A stretch of DNA of 28,536 nt from CAYVXE01 sp964455375 (lineage in GTDB: Bacteria; Zhuqueibacterota; Zhuqueibacteria; Oceanimicrobiales; Oceanimicrobiaceae): positions 1 to 28,536 of the forward strand of contig CAYVXE010000054.1 of assembly GCA_964455375.1 (NCBI GenBank), in the 5' to 3' direction. Positions 8,107 to 16,499 of this stretch are shown in pieces. Each line of letters starts with the position of its first letter. The stretch's first letter is position 1. The notes under the pieces are model-generated. The model made no database searches. It was given only the letters and a program-made list of their open reading frames with translations, and was not told where the DNA came from. A program made the translations under genes and the position numbers.

Positions 8107-8174
8107 TCCGGCAACTGCCGGATGTGAATCCGTGGCCAAAGGATCCGTCGGAGTACTACTTTACCCACTCTGAT
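8107..8174 (+). promoter_or_regulatory. Possible structured 5' leader with alternative pairings
   Basis: TCCGGC/GCCGGA (8107-8112 with 8117-8122) forms one hairpin, and GTCGGAGT (8147-8154) pairs with ACTCTGAT (8167-8174) around a 12-base loop. Between them, ATCC at 8128-8131 can pair with GGAT at 8120-8123 or at 8141-8144, a switch-like choice. The ribosome site follows about 24 bases later. No known riboswitch consensus was recognised. Confidence 0.3.
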
Positions 8175-8214
8175 CGACATAGAGTCATTAAACTGTTAAG
8201 GAGGGAGAACCGCA

Positions 8215-9900
8215 ATGAAAACAATTTATTCCGTTATTTTTGCCATTATTTGTGTGACCATGTTCATGATTCCTGAAAAATCGTATGCGAAAGTTTATGC
8301 TTCGCAATTGAAAGTAACCAATCCGGACAATTCTGCATTCGACGGGAGTTTCTCTGATGGAACGGGCGCGCTGCTTTCATTTTTTTTAAATGACTCAGCC
8401 AGTGTGGTTACCGTAGATGTGATCGATGTTTCAACCGGGGCATCCGTTGCGACAATCGATGCAGGAGGTCTGCCGGCAGGGGAAAATTCTGTGAACTGGG
8501 ATGGCACAGGAAGTGCAAATGGGAAACAATATATTTTTGAAATTACCGCCGAGCAACCCAACGCTTCCATGACGGATTGGTCCGTATTTTTTGATTCAGG
8601 TGATATCGATATTTTTTCAAGAGGATGTGACGTCGTAACCGATATGGCTAGTCCATTGTTTGGACTATTTTTTACACCCAATAACGGCGGTCCTTTGGGT
8701 AAAGGCATAGCCATCTATAATCCGGATGGATCCTTTCACAACCCCTTTCTTGTGGCAAGAGATATTTCCAGTGGTGGAACAATCGATTGGGGCGGTGGAG
8801 ATCCCATGTTTTCAGGTGTTTTTGATGATGAAGAACGGTTTTATGTCAGTTCTATTAATTTCGGAGAGATCAGAAGGCTAAATACGGATAGCACTATTAC
8901 TACTGTTATTACTGGTCTGATTAACCCAAAAGGTTTATTTTTAGTCGGTTCCGGGGCGGAAAAGGTCTTGTATATCTGCGATGATAGTACGGTGGTTCGG
9001 GCAGCCATCGGCAATGCGGATGTTTTTACAGGAAGCCCTGAGCTGGTAGGTAAATTCTCAAACGGATTACCACGAAATATTGCCATTGATGATGATGGTG
9101 CGATGTACCTTAGCTTTCGCGATAACAACGATCTCGCCAGCAATGCTCTTGGTATGAATAAGTACAATATTTCAGGCACCCTTCCTGTAACAGATGGTGA
9201 TGCCGATTGGTTTTTGAGTGCAAATATAACATTCCGAATTGCTAACTTACTTATTGATCATGGTGCTGACCCCAACACGTCCAATGATGACATTCTCTAT
9301 TACAGCACAAGGGTGGGTGACGGTTCGTTTGATGATGGTCTCTGGCGTGTTGATGATGTTAACTTTCCTTTTCCCACTGTCAGTAATTTGATAGATGAAC
9401 GTGATCTTTACGGAAATGACGATAGTGCCAATATTAACGATCGCACTGCTATTGCTCTGGACGCTGCAGGCAACATCATCATGATGGAAAACTCAAATGA
9501 ACATATTTTCTTTTTGTCGCCTCCGGGAGAAGGCGCTACCAACAGTTTCACCACCACCGGTTTCGACACAATTCAGGTCACAACACCGGTGTCTGTTCGG
9601 GAAAACAATACCCCTGCGGTGGAGACCTATCAGCTCAATGCGAATTATCCGAATCCGTTTAATCCTTCCACAACCATCACGTATTCGTTGGGAAACTCCG
9701 GCTTTACAACGATTAACATCTATAACCTGTTGGGAAAAGAAATCAGGAGCTTGTTTAGCGGCCAACAAACGAACGGTAACCATACCATTGTCTGGAATAG
9801 CAAGGATGATTCCGGATCGTCTGTTTCAAGCGGCGTTTATGTGCTGAGGATTCAGTCGGGCGATTTCAGGCAGTCGATTAAGATGACATTGTTGAAATAA
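8215..9900 (+). CDS. Secreted FlgD-Ig-like / propeller-like protein with T9SS sorting domain
   Basis: This 561-residue exported protein has a signal peptide to about residue 25 (SVIFAIICVTMFMIPEKSYA). Residues about 27-112 resemble an Ig-like FlgD fold (hydrophobic VTVDVIDVSTG strand, then PAGENSVNWDGTGSANGKQY). A long middle region has propeller-like strands (ERFYVSSIN, LYICDDS, GAMYLSFRD) around phrases such as GLPRNIAIDDDG. Residues about 470-561 are the sorting domain (ANYPNPFNP, LLGKEIRSLF, SGVYVLRIQ, MTLLK). AAGGAGGG at 8198-8205 is 9 bases from the ATG, slightly longer spacing than its neighbours. It is the last gene of the first cargo array and is followed at once by a strong hairpin. 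Substrate is unknown. Confidence 0.85.
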   Translation: MKTIYSVIFAIICVTMFMIPEKSYAKVYASQLKVTNPDNSAFDGSFSDGTGALLSFFLNDSASVVTVDVIDVSTGASVATIDAGGLPAGENSVNWDGTGSANGKQYIFEITAEQPNASMTDWSVFFDSGDIDIFSRGCDVVTDMASPLFGLFFTPNNGGPLGKGIAIYNPDGSFHNPFLVARDISSGGTIDWGGGDPMFSGVFDDEERFYVSSINFGEIRRLNTDSTITTVITGLINPKGLFLVGSGAEKVLYICDDSTVVRAAIGNADVFTGSPELVGKFSNGLPRNIAIDDDGAMYLSFRDNNDLASNALGMNKYNISGTLPVTDGDADWFLSANITFRIANLLIDHGADPNTSNDDILYYSTRVGDGSFDDGLWRVDDVNFPFPTVSNLIDERDLYGNDDSANINDRTAIALDAAGNIIMMENSNEHIFFLSPPGEGATNSFTTTGFDTIQVTTPVSVRENNTPAVETYQLNANYPNPFNPSTTITYSLGNSGFTTINIYNLLGKEIRSLFSGQQTNGNHTIVWNSKDDSGSSVSSGVYVLRIQSGDFRQSIKMTLLK

Positions 9901-9912
9901 GAAATAGCAGGG

Positions 9913-9945
9913 AGAGGGTAACCTTTGCGCAAAAGGTTACCCTCT
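9913..9945. terminator. Bidirectional intrinsic terminator between convergent genes
   Basis: AGAGGGTAACCTTT (9913-9926) and its exact complement (9932-9945) form a 14-bp perfect stem with loop GCGCA. It lies between the stop of the cargo gene (9900) and the stop of the reverse-strand AraC gene (9949), so it can serve both. T-runs on either side are short. Confidence 0.8.
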
Positions 9946-9948
9946 GCT

Positions 9949-10821
9949 TTACAGTGACAGCAAAAATTCTTTCCGGTACTGTTTGGGACTCAAATTTTTG
10001 TATTTACGGAACTGCCGGTTAAAATTGGATAGATTGTTAAATCCCACCTGGTAACAGATTTCAGCAATAGTCAATTCGTTTTCCGCTAACAGTTTGCAGG
10101 CTTGCCCGATGCGCAGCTTGTTCACATATTCTACAAACGTATTTCCGGTGGATTTCTTAAAGAAGCGGCTGAATGCATTAATGCTCATGCTGGCAATTTC
10201 CGAGGCTGACTCCAGGCTTACGGAATTTTTATAATGGCTGTTGATATAGGTGCAAACCCGGTCGATACGGCTCCGGCCATCATGCTGCAAACCGTTGGTA
10301 AATTCGATACTCGATAAATATTTTTTATCGCCTTCTTTGCTGGCTGAAAGCAAATTTAATATGGACAACAGTTGAATGAATCTATCCATCCCCTCAAGTT
10401 TCAGCATCTTTTGGATTTTCGACGCAGCTAAGTCACGCGTTTTACCCTTAAACCGGATGCCGAACCGTGCTTCGGTTAACAGACGATGCAGAGCACTGAA
10501 TTCCGGAGCATGATTAATATCCAAACCTGCAAGATTTTCATCAAATTGAATTAAAATTGCATTTTGCATTTTGCAGTGCTGTGTTGTTGCTTTGGATGAA
10601 AGCCATGTGTGTGGCAGGTTAGAGCCGATTAGAAAAAGGTCTCCTTCCCGGTAAAATGAAATATTGTCGCCGATAAAGCGCTTTCCCCGGCTTTTTTTCA
10701 TAAACATGAGTTCATATTCAGGATGGCAGTGCCAGTTAAAGTCAAATGTTTCCAATTCTATCTTTTTAAACTTGAAGGATGATTCCGGCGACCTGGATAA
10801 TTTTACATTTATGGGCTTCAT
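9949..10821 (-). CDS. AraC-family transcriptional regulator (cupin sensor + HTH)
   Basis: This 290-residue regulator has the usual AraC-family size. Residues about 20-90 form a cupin-like sensor with an HCHPEYEL motif (His31, His33, Glu37), typical of sugar- or small-molecule-sensing members. Residues about 185-287 form the double helix-turn-helix: a first HTH around SLESASEIASMSINAFSRFF, and a second with the classic IAEICYQVGFNNLSNFNRQF followed by SPKQYR. It is divergent from the TonB-dependent receptor gene across a 338-base intergenic region, the usual arrangement for a regulator and its target operon, so control of that locus is likely but inferred. The inducer cannot be read from the sequence. 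Confidence 0.93.
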   Translation of the reverse strand: MKPINVKLSRSPESSFKFKKIELETFDFNWHCHPEYELMFMKKSRGKRFIGDNISFYREGDLFLIGSNLPHTWLSSKATTQHCKMQNAILIQFDENLAGLDINHAPEFSALHRLLTEARFGIRFKGKTRDLAASKIQKMLKLEGMDRFIQLLSILNLLSASKEGDKKYLSSIEFTNGLQHDGRSRIDRVCTYINSHYKNSVSLESASEIASMSINAFSRFFKKSTGNTFVEYVNKLRIGQACKLLAENELTIAEICYQVGFNNLSNFNRQFRKYKNLSPKQYRKEFLLSL

Positions 10822-11159
10822 AACGCATCTATTTTGTGCAATTGAGACATGATATGGTAATATAGTATTAATTTTTGTTAAAATAAAGGTAGAAATTAAA
10901 ATTAATTTGTGCTAAATAGTAACAAACACTTCGTCGATTTTCATCCTCTTCCATTTGACATTTCTGTGGTTAAACAAATTTGGATGAAAGATCATCAAAA
11001 AAAATTGAAATTATTATTGTAAGTCTTGAAAAATAGTAAATTATTGCTTACATATAATATGCATCCATGTTGCTCGGCTATAGCAATTTTTCACCCATTG
11101 TAGAAATCGTTCACCGCAAAAAGTTCGACCTTCGTTTGAAAACTCAAAGAAGAGGTTCC
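10822..11159. promoter_or_regulatory. Divergent regulatory region between AraC gene and receptor locus
   Basis: This AT-rich 338-base spacer lies between the two divergent starts and should carry both promoters and any AraC-family operator. A perfect TATAAT occurs at 11053-11058; the best upstream TTGAAA (11026-11031) is 21 bases away, too far for an ideal sigma70 pair, as expected for an activator-dependent promoter. I could not identify convincing direct-repeat operators by eye. Confidence 0.4.
11149..11155 (+). promoter_or_regulatory. Ribosome site GAAGAGG fixing the receptor start
   Basis: GAAGAGG lies 4 bases before ATG 11160 and 7 before ATG 11163. An in-frame ATG at 11067 has no such site and would put about 31 charged residues before the signal peptide, so the start at 11160 or 11163 is preferred. 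Confidence 0.65.
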
Positions 11160-14100
11160 ATGATGATTAAATTCAAAATGTTAATTTTAATCATTTTATG
11201 GGGTAGTCTCCCACAACTATATGCTGGAACGACCGGTAAAATATCGGGACGTATTTTAGATGCTGAGACCGGTGACCCTCTATCAGGTGCAAATATTTTC
11301 CTGGAAGGGACATTTTTAGGCGCCGCAGCAAATCTCGACGGTTATTATGTCATTCTGAATGTTCCGCCGGGGAATTACACGATGAAAGCATCTATGATCG
11401 GTTATTCCTCTTACACAATTACCGGTGTGCGGGTTAATATAGACCTCACCTCGACGGTTGATTTTAACATGAAGTCAAGCGTCGTCTCAATCGGTGGTGA
11501 AGTGACCGTTGTGGCTGAGCGACCGGTAGTTCAAAAAGATATTTCTGCAAGTCAGACTAACATAGAAGCTGAGCAGGTAAATGCTTTGCCGGTGCAAAGA
11601 GTTCAGGAAGTTGTGGGGCTGCAGGCAGGTATCATCGGGTCAGTGGATGATGGCATTTCCATTCGCGGTGGCGGCCAGGATGAAACGGTTTTTATGATCG
11701 ACGGGTTTACGCTGCGGGATGAACGAAACAACACGCCTTACACCTCCATTAGCCTGAGCTCGATTCAGGATATTCAGGTGCAGACAGGCGGCTTCAATGC
11801 CGAGTATGGAAACATTCGTTCCGGAATCATAAATGTTGTGACCAAAGAGGGTGACCGTAGTAGATATTCGTTAACTGTAACCACCCGTTACAGTCCGGCA
11901 CATGCAAAGCATTTTGGTCCCTCCGGATTTGACCCCAACGGCTACTGGTCACGTCCTTTTCTGGATCCTGAAGTTGCCTGGACCGGGACTGAAAATGGTG
12001 CCTGGGATGAAAATACCCAGCGCCAGTATCCATCATTTTCCGGGTGGAATACGATTTCTCAGCAAACCTTGCAGGACAATAACCCCAACAATGATCTGAC
12101 CCCGGAAGCGGCGCAACGGCTCTGGAAATGGCAGCATCGCCGACAGGGTGACATCGCTAATCCCGACTATACCGTTGATTTAGGTTTCGGCGGACCTGTT
12201 CCGTTTATAAGCCGTAAACTGGGTGGTTTGCGTTTCTTTTTTTCACACAGAAGGGAACAGGATGCTTATGTGACAAAACTGTCCAGAGATAATTATAATG
12301 ACCAGGTCTACCAGTTAAAGTTGACGTCGAATATCAGACCTACCATGAAACTGACTTTATCGGGATTGTTTGGGCAGATCAATACCGTGTCCCGTAGTCA
12401 AATCGGACAGCCTGTTTATTTTCGCAGTCCATCCAGCGTTTCGCAAGAGCTGAGTTCCAGGAGTTTTATCGATGCGATTATGTGGGTTCCCGATTATTTT
12501 GCCCCAACACGCATCAGACGCTATAATGTCGCTGGCAAAATAACCCAGACTTTGAGTTCAAGTTCTTTTTATGAAGTGAATATTGAGCATCAGGCTAATT
12601 TTTACCATACATTTCCACGGCGCTTGCGGGACACAGAAACCGTCGTAAAAATATTTGGAAATAATTTTGGTGTCGATGAAGCACCATTCGGATTCATGCC
12701 GCTGCCAAGCTCCGGTATTGGCGGCTTGCGAATGGGTGTCGGCATGAGTCAGTCACGGGATTCCACGAGGATATATACGACTTCCGGGCGGTTTGATTTT
12801 ATCAGCCAGGTTAATGAAAATAACCAGATTAAAACCGGCGTGGAATTCACTGTTAATAATCAAAAGGCGCGTTTCGCAGGTGTGGATATTTCTTTGCCAG
12901 CCGGCCGACCTCAGGCGAGCTGGGATAAGAAGCCTGTTCGGGCAGCCGTTTATCTGCAAGATAAACTCGAATTTAAGGGTTTGATTGCTAATCTTGGCAT
13001 GAGGTTGGATTACTCGAATGCAGGGGGAAAATGGTGGAATTTACCATTATACGACCGGGATTTTTTCAGCAGTAATTTCGTTCAGGGAACGGATTCCCTG
13101 TTCACACAAAAACCAACCGACAAACAACTTTATTTAAGTCCAAGGTTGGGTATTTCGCACCCCATCACAGACAATTCAAAATTGTTTTTTAATTACGGCC
13201 ATTTTTATTCCATGGCTGAAGCACAGCGTTTGTACAATGTCCAGCGTACAAATGATAAAAGCGTGCAGCGGCTCGGTAACCCGAATTTAAAAATGAGTCG
13301 GACAAAAGCCTACGAAATCGGATTCGAACAGAATCTTTTTGATCGGTTTTTGTTGCGGTTGGCGGGCTATTATAAGGACATCACCAATCAACCGAATTGG
13401 GTTCGGGTGATCAGCTCTGACAGCAAAGTCAACTATTTCCGTGCGGAAGATAATTTCTATGAAGACATCCGTGGTATTGAAGTCACCATTGAAAAGAAAC
13501 GCGGGTCTGTTTTCACCGGATTTCTAAATTATACCTATCTTGTGCAATCACAAGGTTTTTTTGAACGCTTGCGGGTTTTTGAAAATCCGGCTGACCAGCG
13601 TGCATTTGATCGTTTACCCAATGAACAAAACAAACCGTCTCCAAGGCCTTTTTTCAGAGGAAATCTGCTCATTAAAACACCCTATGATTTCGGGCCGAGT
13701 CTGTTGGGCTCTAATTTCTTTGGTAACTGGAAAATCAGCTTTTTAGCTAATTGGCGGGCGGGTCAGCACACCACCTGGTCTCGTGGCCTAAATGCAAATG
13801 ATCCGGATATTAAGAACAATGTACAGTTACCGGATTTTTTCCGCGTAGACTTGAGGCTCAGTAAAAATTTCTCGGTAGGGAAACAGAATCTCAAATTTTT
13901 TATTGACGTAGATAATTTGTTTAATAATAAAGTTTTTAACTTTGCATCTGCATTTTCGGATGGAAATGATTTTCGCGATTACATGGACTCGCTACTCTGG
14001 CCGGAAAAAATCGGAAAACCGCTGGGCTACTCCGTGTTTGGACAGGATAAGATCGGTGATTTACGGCCTTCGAATGTGGCGTATGATCCGCTTGAACTCA

Positions 14101-14240
14101 ACCCGAATAGCGACCCTGAGATTGAGGCGAGAAATATGAAGCGAAGGAAGACAAAATCTTACATCGACAATCCGAACCTGCGCTGGTTATCTTATTTAAA
14201 TCCCAGAGATGTGTTCTTTGGCCTGACGTACGAATTTTAA
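11160..14240 (+). CDS. TonB-dependent receptor (SusC-like) with carboxypeptidase regulatory-like domain
   Basis: A predicted outer-membrane active transporter of 1026 residues from the chosen start. Order: signal peptide about 1-22 (LILIILWGSLPQLYA-G); carboxypeptidase-regulatory/CNA-B-like domain about 25-105 (GKISGRILDAETGDPLSGANI, then PPGNYTMKASMIGY); plug about 115-240 with VTVVAERPVV, SIRGGGQDETVFMIDG and the NAEYGNIRSGIINVVTKEG signature; then a beta-barrel ending in YEF, an aromatic C-terminus typical of barrels. No clear TonB box is seen. Energised by TonB-ExbBD, such proteins import siderophores, glycans or peptides. It leads the AraC-linked locus; no SusD-like gene follows, so the substrate and partners are open. 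Confidence 0.92.
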   Translation: MMIKFKMLILIILWGSLPQLYAGTTGKISGRILDAETGDPLSGANIFLEGTFLGAAANLDGYYVILNVPPGNYTMKASMIGYSSYTITGVRVNIDLTSTVDFNMKSSVVSIGGEVTVVAERPVVQKDISASQTNIEAEQVNALPVQRVQEVVGLQAGIIGSVDDGISIRGGGQDETVFMIDGFTLRDERNNTPYTSISLSSIQDIQVQTGGFNAEYGNIRSGIINVVTKEGDRSRYSLTVTTRYSPAHAKHFGPSGFDPNGYWSRPFLDPEVAWTGTENGAWDENTQRQYPSFSGWNTISQQTLQDNNPNNDLTPEAAQRLWKWQHRRQGDIANPDYTVDLGFGGPVPFISRKLGGLRFFFSHRREQDAYVTKLSRDNYNDQVYQLKLTSNIRPTMKLTLSGLFGQINTVSRSQIGQPVYFRSPSSVSQELSSRSFIDAIMWVPDYFAPTRIRRYNVAGKITQTLSSSSFYEVNIEHQANFYHTFPRRLRDTETVVKIFGNNFGVDEAPFGFMPLPSSGIGGLRMGVGMSQSRDSTRIYTTSGRFDFISQVNENNQIKTGVEFTVNNQKARFAGVDISLPAGRPQASWDKKPVRAAVYLQDKLEFKGLIANLGMRLDYSNAGGKWWNLPLYDRDFFSSNFVQGTDSLFTQKPTDKQLYLSPRLGISHPITDNSKLFFNYGHFYSMAEAQRLYNVQRTNDKSVQRLGNPNLKMSRTKAYEIGFEQNLFDRFLLRLAGYYKDITNQPNWVRVISSDSKVNYFRAEDNFYEDIRGIEVTIEKKRGSVFTGFLNYTYLVQSQGFFERLRVFENPADQRAFDRLPNEQNKPSPRPFFRGNLLIKTPYDFGPSLLGSNFFGNWKISFLANWRAGQHTTWSRGLNANDPDIKNNVQLPDFFRVDLRLSKNFSVGKQNLKFFIDVDNLFNNKVFNFASAFSDGNDFRDYMDSLLWPEKIGKPLGYSVFGQDKIGDLRPSNVAYDPLELNPNSDPEIEARNMKRRKTKSYIDNPNLRWLSYLNPRDVFFGLTYEF

Positions 14241-14340
14241 TGCGTGTGTGACCGATTCTCACTGATAAGTCAAGAGACGAGTTTTCGGTCAAACAGCCAT
14301 GATGGATATCATAAACAATTAGCGAATGAATAATCACGGT

Positions 14341-14345
14341 GGGAG
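14341..14345 (+). promoter_or_regulatory. Ribosome site GGGAG fixing the start at 14350
   Basis: GGGAG (within GGTGGGAGA) lies 4 bases before ATG 14350. The in-frame ATG at 14326 lacks a site and would place eight hydrophilic residues before the signal peptide. Confidence 0.6.
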
Positions 14346-14349
14346 AAAT

Positions 14350-16476
14350 ATGCGGCTAAACTCAAAGCTCATTCATGTAACATTTTTTGTGATTTTGTTC
14401 ATGCTGTTTTTCAGTTTTCCCGAAGGAATCTACTCTCAGGAAGTAAAGTGGATCAAGGTCGGTAATTTGCACAATTGGTTCCGTGCTGACGGTTGTGAAC
14501 CGGAAGTCGGGAGAACCAATCTACAGGATGATCAGCAGGACGGTTTACGCTGGCCGGCAGAATTTCATGGCGCTCCAGACCGCATGGTGGACAATTTAGC
14601 CGCAAAAGCGTTGTGGATCGGCACAACCAATTACACAGATGCAGAACAATACGGTGGAGTGAGCTATCCGTTTAAGGTGGTACACATCGGCCCCAGGGGC
14701 TGGGACACGGAACGCGAATTCATCCCCATTGAGTTTAAGTTGATAGGACGTTTTAACCACCCGGATGTTTTCGTGGATGGTCTGCAGGGAACAGATTTAC
14801 AATTCAATGATATCGTCGATGAAGTTGACCCGAACCTCCGGGCGGACAGAATGATTTTTAACGTGGTCAATACATCCATTGGTATAACCATGACCAGAAA
14901 AATATATGCGTTCACTCATCCCGATCACAACAACTATTTCATCACGGAATATATCTATAAAAATACCGGAAATGTAGATGCCGACCCCGAGATTGAGCAG
15001 ACGAAAACATTGGAAAATGTCTACTTTTTCTACCAGTACCGGTACGCTGTGAGCAGAGAAGGCGCGGATATGACTGATCTCAATTCACCACGGTGGGGGA
15101 TTAATGAAATGCTCAGCAGCAGGGGAGAAGCTAAAACAAGCGATGGTCCGCAATACAACGGTGATTATGAAGATTGGCTCAATGGCAACGCGGCTGCAGA
15201 TTCCTTGCGTTGTCAGTTTGCCTGGATGGGAAAACATTCACAGGCGACGGTGGATTTAATAGGAGCACCGGATTTCAAATTTGGCACCGGTCGCTTCATG
15301 GCGCCGCAATTTGTCGGGGTTGTTTCGTTGCACGCAGATAAATCTGCAGCCGATAAAGACGATGATCCGGAGCAGCCAAGGACCACGACCTATGAACAGT
15401 CGGATGACCCGCCTACACGACCCAATGACCAGTTTAATCCGGCGAGAATGGCTGAAGAATGGGACTGGATGACCCGCGGACACAGACTGCCCCGGCATGA
15501 TGAAGCCGTTGGCGACGGTTTCCCGGATCAATTCGAAATGACTCCTGGCGGTTTTTCAAATATGAACGGATATGGTCCGTATACGCTTGCACCGGGTGAC
15601 AGCATTCGCATTGTAGTGGCTGAAGGCGTCAATGGTCTTGACCGGCAAAGCTGTATCGAGTTTGGCAAACAGTGGTTTGAGAATAAAGGCCCATATAACC
15701 TGCCAAATGGCGGTACCACGACTGACAGAGATGAGTTTAAGGATGCCTGGATTTTTACTGGCGAGGATTCGCTGATGAAAACGTTCGGCAGGGCCAGGCG
15801 AAATTTTGAGTCGGGTTTTCAGCTTACACAGCCGCCTCCGCCACCGGATTTTTTTGAAATCAACTCCGGAGGCGACCGCATTAACCTGTCATGGTCAAAT
15901 TCCGCTGAGTCGTGGCCCGGTTTTGCCGGCTACCGCATTTTCCGCGCCGTTGCCAGACCAGACACGTTTTACACGGAAGTATTCGCCTGCGGCAAGGGGA
16001 CGGATCATCCGGAAATTGTGAATGAATTTAATGATGTCACTGCTATCCGTGGCTTTGATTACTATTACTATCTGGTTTCGTTTGATGACGGCAGCAACAG
16101 TCAGGGCCGGGTGTTACAAAGTAGTTTGTTCTGGACCAGAACTCAGGAACCTGCGAATCTGAAACGGCAGGCGGGAACCGAATTAAGTCAAATTCGGGTT
16201 GTACCGAATCCATTTTATTTAAGCGCGCGCAACCGGCAATTCCGGGGACAGGACAACTCCATAGCTTTTTACAACATACCTGGCGTGTGTACCATAAAAA
16301 TATTTACAGAACGTGGAGATTTAGTCAAGTCAATTGAGCACAATGACGGCAGTGGCGACGAATTCTGGAATTCAACCACTAATTCCGGTCAGGTCGTCGT
16401 CAGCGGTGTGTATATTGCAGTCATTGAAACGCCGGAGGGAAAACGGCAAAGAGTAAAGTTTCTTATTATTAGATAA
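14350..16476 (+). CDS. Secreted FN3-domain protein with variant C-terminal sorting-like (FlgD-Ig) domain
   Basis: This 708-residue exported protein has a signal peptide to about residue 30 (VTFFVILFMLFFSFPEGIYS-Q). The large N-terminal region (about 30-480) belongs to no family I recognise; it is acidic, aromatic-rich and contains repeated strand-like stretches. Residues about 490-590 resemble a fibronectin type III domain (GDRINLSWSNS, GYRIFRA, YYYLVSFDDG). The last 90 or so residues look like a divergent sorting or FlgD-Ig module: VVPNPF in place of NYPNPFNP, then FTERGDLVKSIEHNDGSG and VVSGVYIAVIE. Its TAA stop shares one base with an ATG of the PorV-like frame, indicating co-transcription. 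It probably works outside the membrane with the receptor. Confidence 0.75.
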   Translation: MRLNSKLIHVTFFVILFMLFFSFPEGIYSQEVKWIKVGNLHNWFRADGCEPEVGRTNLQDDQQDGLRWPAEFHGAPDRMVDNLAAKALWIGTTNYTDAEQYGGVSYPFKVVHIGPRGWDTEREFIPIEFKLIGRFNHPDVFVDGLQGTDLQFNDIVDEVDPNLRADRMIFNVVNTSIGITMTRKIYAFTHPDHNNYFITEYIYKNTGNVDADPEIEQTKTLENVYFFYQYRYAVSREGADMTDLNSPRWGINEMLSSRGEAKTSDGPQYNGDYEDWLNGNAAADSLRCQFAWMGKHSQATVDLIGAPDFKFGTGRFMAPQFVGVVSLHADKSAADKDDDPEQPRTTTYEQSDDPPTRPNDQFNPARMAEEWDWMTRGHRLPRHDEAVGDGFPDQFEMTPGGFSNMNGYGPYTLAPGDSIRIVVAEGVNGLDRQSCIEFGKQWFENKGPYNLPNGGTTTDRDEFKDAWIFTGEDSLMKTFGRARRNFESGFQLTQPPPPPDFFEINSGGDRINLSWSNSAESWPGFAGYRIFRAVARPDTFYTEVFACGKGTDHPEIVNEFNDVTAIRGFDYYYYLVSFDDGSNSQGRVLQSSLFWTRTQEPANLKRQAGTELSQIRVVPNPFYLSARNRQFRGQDNSIAFYNIPGVCTIKIFTERGDLVKSIEHNDGSGDEFWNSTTNSGQVVVSGVYIAVIETPEGKRQRVKFLIIR

Positions 16477-16488
16477 TGAAAATCTTTT

Positions 16489-16493
16489 GGGAG
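16489..16493 (+). promoter_or_regulatory. Ribosome site GGGAG fixing the PorV-like start at 16500
   Basis: GGGAG sits 6 bases before the double ATG at 16500. The earlier in-frame ATG at 16476 overlaps the previous stop and would add MKIFWENS ahead of a normal signal peptide, so 16500 is preferred. Confidence 0.6.
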
Positions 16494-16499
16494 AATTCT

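Larger units (their letters stand above)
7651..8214. other. 564-base spacer: terminator, REP-like repeat and possible structured leader
   Basis: No credible gene. The spacer holds a palindromic terminator (7659-7698), a CATTTCGA-family repeat (7910-8013) and a hairpin-rich leader (8107-8174) before the next gene. The 60-codon frame at 7868-8050 runs through the repeat and shows no domain, so it was left out. Confidence 0.6.

Noticed and set aside
11067..11159. Upstream in-frame ATG for the TonB-dependent receptor
   Set aside because: It would add 31 charged residues before a clear signal peptide, and the good ribosome site lies just before 11160.
16476..16499. Earlier PorV-like start overlapping the previous stop
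   Set aside because: GGGAG with ideal spacing points to the ATG at 16500, which begins a normal signal peptide.
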